Positions 45,008 through 54,395 of a DNA stretch of 64,000 nt are shown in pieces (positions within the stretch are counted from its first letter, which is position 1; each line of letters opens with the position of its first letter). The stretch lies in assembly GCA_030374765.1 (NCBI GenBank), contig JARGXX010000004.1:1674001-1738000 (forward strand). Direction: 5' to 3'. The DNA is from Agarophyton chilense (Eukaryota > Rhodophyta > Florideophyceae > Gracilariales > Gracilariaceae). A model generated the notes under the pieces. The model was not told the origin of the DNA. It saw only the letters and a program-made list of their open reading frames with translations, and made no database searches. The position numbers and the translations under genes were made by a program.

Positions 45008-48000
45008 TCAGGCCGCTGTCACCGGAAATGGACTTCTATCATCTCGGATGATATCTGTTAGTCCATCCTTGTACACGTTCAAATTCCATCGAACAATTTG
45101 AGCTGCTTCCTCTACATATTTGTTCATCGGCACATCGGAGACATCATACCCGAAAGGATTTCCTAACTCTTCCGACCATTTTTCGATACCTACTACCCCA
45201 TAGGCAATGAACCCAATCCAAAGAATGGTCAACCACCCACTTGTTTCTACAAGACCGAGAGGCAACAACAATATCCAAATAACCAAAAAGATTCTCAAAT
45301 GCTGTACATATCCGAAAGGCATGGGGATATTCACTATCTCCTCACAGTCTATTGCTGCGTTCTTCAGCAAATGAATGTAGTACATGATGCTCCAATGTTC
45401 ATCGAAGCTCGCTGGATCTACTTTCTCCTTTGAATTACGCCAATAATCGCTTTGAATGATATAGTGATGCATTACATCTAGGCAGTAGTCCGACTTATCA
45501 GGTGCCCTGAGCAACTTCTCCGTATCTTCTTCGCTTAGATACTTTCTGAATTCTTCCACACATTCTTCACGCCGAAGTTTGGCCATCATAGCTACAGAAA
45601 AGGCAGTCAAATGTGCAGCAAATCGTTCCTGATCCTGCTTATGCCATTCATCTCCATAGTAGCTTTCGAAGAATCTGTTGGATAGAATTCGAGTAGTTCC
45701 CAAAATATGGCTCCAACTTTGAATGGCAGATACATATCGCCCATGACTTTCATAAAGGCGGAAACCAAGAAGAAGAAACAATGCAAATCCGACGTACTCC
45801 TTCACAGCGTCACAGACTGCTATTCTTGAACAGAACCACAGTCCACAATCAGATTCTACCTCATCAGCAAAGGGAAATGCCTTCGAGACGCCCCACGCAA
45901 TCAAGAGCGTGACAACAGTCCAGAGTAGAATTGCACCAGTTTGAATTGGAGAAAAGGTGTGCAGTGCCAAACGAATGAATTCGCGCGCCATCGGTATGCA
46001 AGATTGCTTCTCGAGCTTCTTCGGCGGCTCTTTCCAGCCTTCGGTCCAATAGGAATTGATTTCAGATGAATGTACAAACGTTTCCAAACGTGGCTTGCAG
46101 TGCTTTTCAACAAAAATGATGTCAGACACGATTAAGTCTGCCATAGCGGTAAGATCCAAGTCGTTCAAATCGGTTCCAAACGGAAATTGGAGTTCTTTCG
46201 CGATCTGATACATACTGGGGAGGAAGTTAGTATTTGTTATTGCATTTCATCAGCAATAGTATGCGTAAAGAGGTCGCTATGCTTACCCGAGCACTCCATA
46301 AGCAATAACTGGGACCCACAAAATCGTGAACCACCCTGGCATATTCAAAAGTTCGAAGACTCAAGGTCAGTTATTCTGGAAGCATGGAAAAAGGACGAAA
46401 GAATATTTTCCGAGCTGCAACAAACCTGAATATTCTGCTAGAGCAAAAGGAAGGATCAAAAACCATATTCCCATGAAGCAATTGAGCAAAATTAGAAATC
46501 CGGGTGCAATATCAAATGACCGTAAGAACTTTGACTGACGAATCATTTTTTCCAGTGCTATGATCTCCATTTTAACGAAAGCAACTCCACTTCCATATAC
46601 CACAGGTTTTCGTAGTCGGTCCGAGTGGTGCAAGTAGACCAAAAAGTACGAGCGGAGTACATCGACGCAGTGGCTGACCATGCTATCGGCACACTGAATT
46701 TTCGAGATGTCGTGGTGTGACAGCAGACCCTTAACCTCTTGGATATTACGGGAGTTGCGAAGTTCGCTCTTGAGCACCAAGGGAATTGCTGCAATGTGTG
46801 ATAGAATTCTGCGGTGATCTCCATCATGAATAGAACCTTCAGGAAACAATGTTTGGAATTGTACTGCGAGAGTATGGCAAGAGGCACGTAGACGAGCTCC
46901 CCAAACACCTCCTGCAGAGATGTATCGAACAAAGGCGGCCTGAACGAAGAATCCAAGAACCATAAATGCTTTTCGAAAAAAACACAAAAAAACGAGTAGT
47001 CAGCAAAAACTAAAGGACAATACGCCAAACCTATTGTTGAAAATTTTGACAGCAAATCATACCTGCAAAAGAAACATATGTGACCACAGTGGTATTCACG
47101 ATGAAGTTTGATTTCCACCATCTCGCAACAACGGTGCTATCTCTAGCAAAGTATGATATGCCAGTTGCCAATATAGTCCATGCTGTGACAAAGAGTAGAA
47201 TCCACCAGGGAACAGATCGAAGAAGATGAGAGTACAAGTGTGGCTTGATTTTTTTCTCATCAGGGCTTTCGAAGTGCAGGCACGGACCTTCGCCAAAGGA
47301 CAAAGAGACATTACCATCTGCCTCGAAGTGGGCAAGGGTATGCTCATGTTTCACTTCCTTTTCTTGAAGAACAGCGCCTAACTGAGGGTCCCCATCAAAA
47401 GGAGTTGATTGAGTGTGATGCATCGCGCCCCATTTGACACTATCCACCCCCTCTATGACCGAATTTGCTGCGTCGCTACACATTTTGTTCAAGGGGATGT
47501 CAAGCTCGTCGTTCCCATAAGGATCTACCAGCTTGGAGGCCAACTCCTCAAGCCCAAGCACACCGAATGAAATGACCGGAGCCCAGAGAATAGTAAAGAA
47601 TCCAGTGCTCGGGGCCATGGCTAGGGGAAGGAGAAGCAGCCACAGAATGGCGAATATATGTTGATGCTGTGTATAACTGGCAATGACCGGATAGCGTTTG
47701 ACACCAAATGCGCGCGATATTGTTTCACGAATTGTTGAGATGCGAGAAATCATGGACACAGCCACGGAACAGCTAACCCTGTTGTTTGGAAGATGTTCAA
47801 AACCATCTCTATGGACGTTATCTTGAATCAAAATGTATGCCTCGATAGTATGAAGCAGATACTGTATCGAAGATTTGCTGGAGAGCATTCGACTGCCGTC
47901 ATCATCAGAAAGTAATCCTTCGTCACTCAGACTTCGATCAATCGTCAAGAGCTCGTTCCGGAAACAGAGAGGAACTTGAATGATGTGTGCAACTATTCGC

Positions 48001-50786
48001 TCTTTGTCATTCTCATGAAAGTAGCCATCTTCAAAGCATTGCACGATTTCAATGGCCAAGTTTCGAAGATTCATTTCGATGTCGAAGATAAGCATGGCAC
48101 CTTCCTCGTATCTTCCGATCGCATCAGAGGCACGGAAACTGAGGATCATAAACAATGCAAAACCGATATTTGCCAATATAGATACTTCGATATCTATTGG
48201 ACTGCACCAGGCGCCACAAGCATTACGTCTCGATTCATCCCATGTGAAAGAAAATCCATAAGACAGAAGAACTGCAATGACAGACCACAATAGAACCAGA
48301 GCCATGCCTCGAACAGAAACAGATGGTAAAGAGGCCACCATTTTTTTCAGAGACCCAAAGGGTGTAGGGTTTTTGTCGTGGCCGGCGGTCTTAAATGACA
48401 GCAGAATTCGTTTAACGAGACCAGCAGACCTGGGATCATTGACCGGTTTATCTTCATTGAGAGAGTTGTCGATAGCCTTGGGCTTAAACGTGTCTCGAGA
48501 ATAGGTTGATGGACGTACAAAGTCAGCCGCTCCTCCCAATGACTCGTTGTATAATGCATGCACGGAAGCTCGGATTTCGTCACACAGCAGGTCAAGTGGT
48601 ATATCTTCCTTGTCATAACCAAAGGGATCGGCGAGATCGCTTCCAATTTTGATGAGATTAATTATTGAATAACTGATGGGGAAAATGTAGAGGAAAGAAA
48701 GGAAACCAGCAAATTGAACTAGCGATAGTGGAAGAAGTGCCAACCAAAAGAACGTAAATAGCTTCAAATGAGTAGTAAAAGACTCTGAAATGGGAAATTT
48801 GCGGATTGATTTGCACTCCTGTATGGCTGTTTCCAAAGCCCAAAGGGTATATTCAATAGTATACACGGAGGCGTTCAGTGGGGAGGACTCAATCTCAGTG
48901 GCTTCCGCATGAGCGCAATCAAGACTGTTCAGATATCCATAAACGACATCTGTCGCATGTGCAAAGAAATCATCTGTTTCGTCAAATGCTGCAATGTCCT
49001 GAGGTGATAGGAAGCTCTCCATCACTGAAGCGTTCCTGTTGTTGCGCAAATCCTGCTTGGCACCGTACGCTAGTGCTACCAAATGAGAGAAAAGACGCTC
49101 TCGGTCTCTGTGATGCCAAGTTCCACGCTTAGTAGTTATGGCGAATTGGAGTGCAAGTTCTTCAATGCAAGTTCTGACCTTGCTCTGCCAGAGTTGCAAC
49201 GATCTCCAATAGCGGCCATATGCGACATTGAGCCAGAATCCTAGAGTCAAGAAAAGTCCGAGACTTACGTACGAAGTGATTGAGGAATCGACTGGGATGT
49301 AGACACACCACCATCTGCAAGCTCCATTTTCGTTCTCCCCTCTCGCACTGTATGTGATGAGCAAGAGAAAAGCAGCCCAAGCCATGGCAACAAAAAGATA
49401 AGTGAGCAAACCTTTGCTGAGACTGCCTAAACGAAACGAACCGAACCGAGCCAAGAAGCTTTTCTTGGAAGCTGGCTGGGTTCCTTGTTCTGATTCGCTC
49501 AGAGGCTTCTCCAGCCATTTAGGAGTATCATGGTCCTTCTTTACCACCGTGGCAATATCCAGACGATCACGAGAATAGGCGTCCAAGGTTTTGAGAGCAG
49601 CTTCAGCGGAAAGCTGATTGAGTTTGATGTCTTGCATGTCAAAACCAAAAGGATCACTGAGAGCTTGGCCGATAGTGAAGAGCATACCGACACCATAGGA
49701 AGTAAGAACTGCCCAAAGGGGTGTGAACCTTAAGTAAAAAGACGAACGAGCAAGCAGGCAAGAAAGAAGGAGATGACGGAAAGGGTTGGGGTTGAGTCAG
49801 GATTCAGGATATTCGTCGGAGTTTGTGGCAAAACGGGACAAAAACGATAAATACATGGCAACTTACCAACCACTACTTTGCACGAGAGCAAGCGGTAAAA
49901 AGAACATCCACAAATAGAGGAAGACAGTCAGATGAGTGACATAGCCTCTAGAGGGACTCGATGTGGCTATCTTAACCAGATCGTTGGCGTTAAAATCAAC
50001 AGCATCTATCATGTCCATGACCAAATAGCGGACACCCCATCCAGCAGGCGTTTTGTCAGCTGCGAGCAATTTGAACGAATGGGGGGCATCATCTTCAGAC
50101 GCACTGATATAAGTCCTAACAACCCTCATACAATGCACATGCATGGAATCTGCTTCGAGCATTTGCTCAATATCGCTTTTATGAAGAATATCTGCGACTT
50201 GAGCTGCTTCCTTTTCCCCTCGAAGGGTCATTTTCAGTGCGATGGGGCAGGCGACAAGATGTGCTACCAGACGCTCAACATCGGCACGGTGCCAAGTGCC
50301 GGAGGGGTATGCCTGACGGATGTGGCGGGTGATTTGGCGAAGATTGGCGCCAAGGCTGGACCAATTCAACTGAGCGTCGAAGTAACGATTGCTCGCCTCC
50401 CGAATGAAAAAACCGAGCAAGACGAAGAGCGCCCATCCGACACCGTAGGAAACTGAGGATGATACAGAAAGCCTGGAGGTCCAAAAGGGAACCGAGAACC
50501 AGCTGAATTGGGTGTCAGCCAATGCAAAGGCGATGAGAGTAACGGCGATGCTCCATGCGGTCTGAAAGAGAAGGATAGTGTATGGAATGGTTCTGAGCAC
50601 GGAAAGGAGGGCGGAATAGTCCGCTTGTCCTATCTCGGCACGTCCGGAGCCTAGTTTGCCGGTGAGGGCGGCGCTTCTCAAACGAAGTGCCACGACTGTG
50701 TGCTGAAAGCTTAGGTAGGACGTGCACGGCCCAGGGTCTTCTGGAGAGCGTTGAGCTCCGAGGGTGGGTATGTATTCAGCTGCCAT
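45008..50786 (-). CDS. Five-module tandem bestrophin-like anion channel, one 1794-residue chain
   Basis: Five exons are 50786-49867, 49728-47063, 46968-46426, 46335-46287 and 46214-45008. The four GT-AG introns (138, 94, 90 and 72 bp) keep frame exactly, total 5385 nt. The start ATG has a good context (AACCATGGC). The protein holds five successive bestrophin modules, about residues 58-370, 405-710, 775-1065, 1140-1430 and 1483-1770. Each has a first membrane helix, a second with an F-x-x-L-G/S-F motif, and H-x-x-D-x-x-R in a cytosolic helix (for example WHRADVERLVAHL at 165). A late helix pair follows LPLAL-like. The C-terminal motif is DPFG at 332, DPFG at 674, DPYG at 1042, FPFG at 1403 and NPFG at 1745. 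Known bestrophins are single-module pentameric chloride/bicarbonate channels; in algae some act in the thylakoid. Five modules per chain suggest a covalent pentamer (inference). No carbonic anhydrase or other fused domain is seen. Confidence 0.9.
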
Positions 50787-51768
50787 GGTTAGAGGCTAGA
50801 TTGATGGTTACGCAGTCAAAGATGCAAAACGGGGAGTTTGGGGAAAGGCCGGGAACTCCGCCCCGCAAGCAGAGAATGCCGGGGGTGGGGGGCGGGTAAT
50901 GGAGGCAGGGGATTGAGATGGTGATGGTTATTGTTTGTTTCATAGGGAGAATAAAAGCAGGCTGGGAAGATTGGGAGTGCGTGGAATTTTCAACGCACGC
51001 ACACGCAATCTTCCCAGCCTTAACAAACCGTGGGACATACAAGGCTGCGGTCGTGACGTGAACATTATTGGGCGCTGTGGAAAGATGAAGAAGTGAGCAG
51101 GGGCGACATTCTGCGATCTGGATCCGGGTTGTTGTCGTCGAACTTCATCGGTAATTGAGGAAGGGGCGCGGAATGGCCGAAGGGCAGCAGTGAAGGGCGG
51201 GGGCATGTTCCATTGGATTGGGGTGCAGCGGGATGAATAGTAGATTGCAAACCTTCCAACGTTTTAATGATTACGCGTAGATAACCCGTTACAGTAGATA
51301 TGTCTGCGCTGTTGATATACGTGCGCCTCATGCTAGGCGAAGGCGTAGCACGTGCGCCATGCGCATCATATCGTGTGCACTGCGCCGTGTGCCGTAGTTT
51401 GCACTGAAACAAAAAAATTGCACAGCTGACGGCTGAGACGCCCACCGGGCGGACAGGGTGTGCATGAGGAGGCTCCGACCCCTTCGTTTTCTGCATGCGC
51501 TTAGCGTTTACGTGCACGTGTCGGCGCGATGTAAGGAGTGTAATTGCGTATGCGCCAATTCCGATTCGGCCTGTGCTCGAGCGCGAAGCCTCGAGGGCAT
51601 GCTCGTGCACGAGGGCGTGCGCGTGCGCGAGGGCGTGCGCGTGCGCGAGGTGTGTGGGTGCGGAGGCAGAAGGCCTAAACGAAGCGCGCGCCGCCGAAGC
51701 AATCGAAACGAATTTCACCCATTCCCCCTTCCCCCCTTCCCCCTTTCCCCCAGCGCCGCTGCGCAGCC
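50787..51768. promoter_or_regulatory. Shared 5' region between divergent genes
   Basis: This 982-bp interval separates the start codons of the minus-strand bestrophin gene and the plus-strand ORF at 51769, so it probably holds both promoters. Frames here are low-complexity (GC-rich, with CGTGCGCGTGCG runs) and are not taken as genes. A pyrimidine-rich CCCCCTTCCCCC tract lies just before 51769. No TATA box is clear. Confidence 0.5.
51611..51650. repeat. 18-bp GC-rich minisatellite
   Basis: GAGGGCGTGCGCGTGCGC occurs twice in tandem with a partial third unit. Confidence 0.8.
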
Positions 51769-53352
51769 ATGACGCTCAATCTCCGCGAAATCGAGCGCGG
51801 TATCGGTATCGACCTGTTGAGACGCCCCGTGCTGACCGCCACCGTCAACGCCTTCCTGCTGCGCTTGTTCGTTGAGGCGTTTCTGCAGCCAACGGATGAA
51901 GACGACCAAGACGCCCACTCGACCGCCTACAAGCACCAAGATGACGTTGGCTGCGCCGACAGCGCCCTGTCCGAGAAGCTGGCCGCCTCCGCCATCTTCT
52001 TGCTGACGCAGCTCGTGCAGCTCATCGGCCTGGCAGAAAGCGCCGTGTGGGCCGTCCTTGCAGTCGTGTACAAGGCCATCAAGCTACCGCGCGTTTACGG
52101 CTTCGAAAAGCTCGTGTTGGACCTGTTGGTGCTGCTGGCCAAACCGTCCGTGTACTATGTGAAGAAGACGTTGCGCTTCCAGTGTCGCCCAGGTCAAAAG
52201 GTGCCACACCTGCAGCTCACGCGATCGGGCTACGGTCGCATGGTTATCACCGTCGTCAGTAGCACCGAGTCGCTTACGCGCGACACTCGCGCGTTGCTGC
52301 AGATGCTGCGCTACGTCAACTACAGCACCGTGGCGTTTTGGACGGAGGACTCGGTCGTCATGGTGGGCGTCAACAAACCCGTGGAGCGCGCCCTGTGCCA
52401 TCTGGGTAGCGAGCCCATCAGGATCGACCTGGGCTGGCACAAGGACGTCGTCGAGGGCACCAACTTCAAAATAGAGGCTGTATTCACCAAGGAACACCTG
52501 CGCGTTGTGGAGAGCGGGATCCAGTCGGTCGGTCGCCGCGCTGTCATTGTGGAGCTGTGCGCCGAGCTGCGCACGACCAACCTGGAGCTACTGGTCAAGT
52601 CCATGGGACAGTTTGCGGCCGTGTGCGAGGCGTACGAGCGCGGACTGCGCCTGTTCAACGGCAAGCGCGTCACCATTTACGTGGTGGGGCTGGCGCTGTG
52701 CGTGGCGCTCATTGTGTTCTACGATGGGCTGCCGGGGCTGCTGCAGCCGTCCGTGGACGTATTGCCACTGGCCATCGGCGCCTTCACGCTGTGGATGACG
52801 CTGGGCAAGAGCGCCGCTCTGGGCGAGACGGAGGAGGAGACGATTTTCACACCGCATACGAGCGAGAATGTGCTGCTGGCGTACCACGGGCTGGCGCGCA
52901 TCGAGCCGCACGTGCGCAATGTGTGCTGGGTGCCGGAGGTGCATCGCGAGCCGCAGGCGCCCGATGTTGCCGACGGTGGCGACGACGGCGGCGAAGGCGA
53001 CGGCGGCGTGGACTTCGACTACGACGAACAACACGACAAACCATATGAGCTCAGGCGCCGGCGCAGCGGCGTGGACGGGTCGCTGTCCGTGCTGGAGGCA
53101 GCCGTGTGCCTCAGCATCTTCGAGCACTACGGCAACTTCGTCAAGTGGAAAGGATCGCGTCTGCGCATCGACCTGTACCACGTGCGCGCCGGGCCCACCG
53201 TCGGGCTGGCGCATATTGTAGGCGTGCAGCGCATACGCAGTCTGGCCGCGATGCGCCTGCACGAACACGCGCCGCTGGTGCGTCACCTCGGCGCCCCTGC
53301 CCCCGCCCACCCCGCGCTGCCTCTAGACCATGTCGCCGATGCCGCCGTGTGA
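51769..53352 (+). CDS. Unknown membrane protein, 527 residues, GC-rich
   Basis: A single uninterrupted ORF has a strong G/C bias at third positions, unlike the bestrophin gene next door. Hydrophobic stretches at about residues 70-105 (AIFLLTQLVQLIGLAE, VWAVLAVVYKAI) and 112-130 suggest a membrane hairpin. Another pair lies at about 305-345 (VTIYVVGLALCVALIVFYDG, then PLAIGAFTLWMTLG). Between them is a soluble region of about 170 residues. After 345 come a cytosolic-looking part, an acidic Gly/Asp stretch (about 400-425) and a basic ELRRRRSG segment. I recognise no family. The start ATG at 51769 follows a C-rich leader. The divergent arrangement with the bestrophin gene might mean shared expression. 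An overlapping frame on the other strand exists (52588-53310) but looks like a GC shadow. Confidence 0.65.
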   Translation: MTLNLREIERGIGIDLLRRPVLTATVNAFLLRLFVEAFLQPTDEDDQDAHSTAYKHQDDVGCADSALSEKLAASAIFLLTQLVQLIGLAESAVWAVLAVVYKAIKLPRVYGFEKLVLDLLVLLAKPSVYYVKKTLRFQCRPGQKVPHLQLTRSGYGRMVITVVSSTESLTRDTRALLQMLRYVNYSTVAFWTEDSVVMVGVNKPVERALCHLGSEPIRIDLGWHKDVVEGTNFKIEAVFTKEHLRVVESGIQSVGRRAVIVELCAELRTTNLELLVKSMGQFAAVCEAYERGLRLFNGKRVTIYVVGLALCVALIVFYDGLPGLLQPSVDVLPLAIGAFTLWMTLGKSAALGETEEETIFTPHTSENVLLAYHGLARIEPHVRNVCWVPEVHREPQAPDVADGGDDGGEGDGGVDFDYDEQHDKPYELRRRRSGVDGSLSVLEAAVCLSIFEHYGNFVKWKGSRLRIDLYHVRAGPTVGLAHIVGVQRIRSLAAMRLHEHAPLVRHLGAPAPAHPALPLDHVADAAV

Positions 53353-53652
53353 GCCTTCGCGCCGCCTTTTCCTTCTTCGCTGCCCGGTCCTGCTTGTACA
53401 GACACGTCTTTTCAACATCGCTTCTAGTTTCTGCTTTGAGCTGTTAGACTCCGCGACGGTACGCACGTTGCGCTGCCCTTCCTCCTTTCCACACACCAGC
53501 ACCTACATCAACAAATAGTGTTTTGGTCCTACATTTTGATTCGTACCCTTCGGTAAATTTTGGTTTTACGCCTAGTGTCTACACGCCCGATGGATTGGCC
53601 TCACATGAGGCCAGTTCTATTTTCCAAAAAATTAGTAAAAATCGCTGGTTTC
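53353..53652. other. 3' flank of the ORF, with dispersed repeat end
   Basis: It holds the probable 3' untranslated region and a 44-base copy (53571-53614) of the dispersed repeat seen at 30721-30765, in opposite orientation. It ends with the target-site copy GTTTC (53648-53652) of element C. Confidence 0.5.
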
Positions 53653-53816
53653 TGTAAGGCTTGTTACGGGCAAGCGTACCCTCTGTTTACTTTTCGTTGT
53701 CTTTCTTGTCCCCCTCCCCTACCAATTCCACCGCTCGCAGGAAGGTTTTGATATTTCAGCTCGCGAGGGGCTGCGTCCGCGTCACACGTGGACACAGCCC
53801 CAAACAGAGGCCGACA
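53653..53816 (-). repeat. Element C 3' LTR (164 bp)
   Basis: It begins TGTAAGGCTTGTTACGG and ends GGCCGACA on the plus strand, identical to 60557-60720. Its shortness is notable for a Ty3/gypsy element. Confidence 0.95.
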
Positions 53817-54395
53817 CGCCCCACAACTCAAACTACGCCACACGGTGGCGTAGCGAGTGGGGTCGAGGTCTGTCACGGTGCAATCCCTCCAGCAATGTCT
53901 CAAAATTGCTGGAGGGCAATTATACGCGCCAAGCGTCCTGCGATCGCGTGCTATAGTTGTAAATAGCGCAACGCTTGCTTGACACTTGCGCCGTCGCCTC
54001 TCCCTCGCCTTGTCCTTCACACCTCGTAGCCTGCGCACTGCTCGCGCTCCTGCTCACGCCTCTCTCGCGCTTAGCTCGCGCTTTGTCGGTTTTCCGCGCT
54101 TTGTCGGTTTTCCGCGCCTTCTCCGCGCATCGCGTCCTCTCGTTTTCCGTGCCTGGTCCGCGCATCGCGCTCGTTCGCTCGCTCCCGCGTTGCGGTTTGT
54201 CCGCGCCCGGTTGCTCACGTCTGCGCTGCGCTCCCCCTGCGCTGCGTCGCTTGAACCGTCCCGCCTTCCGCTGTGCTTCGCCATCCTACGCGCTCTCTCC
54301 GACGACTGACGTGCACAGGTTGGTGTTTTAGTCCCAGTGCATACGGTTGTCGGACATCGCTCTTCGGCGGAGCCAGTGGTAGGCGTGGTACGACC
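53817..54395. other. Untranslated part of element C, low-complexity
   Basis: A pyrimidine/CG-rich tract lies between the 3' LTR and the antisense ORF. It contains a tandem pair of GCGCTTTGTCGGTTTTCC at about 54080-54115 and many CGCGCTC-type words. On the plus strand it would be the 5' leader or promoter of the antisense ORF. No gene is seen. Confidence 0.5.

Noticed and set aside
51065-51718. 217-codon minus-strand ORF in the interval between the bestrophin gene and the 51769 ORF
   Set aside because: It is His/Ala-repeat low-complexity sequence produced by GC-rich minisatellite DNA, overlaps frames on both strands and lies where the two promoters must be.
52588-53310. 240-codon minus-strand ORF inside the 51769-53352 gene
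   Set aside because: The high GC content keeps several frames open; the plus-strand frame is longer and has coherent membrane segments, while this one is a Gln/His/Arg-rich shadow.
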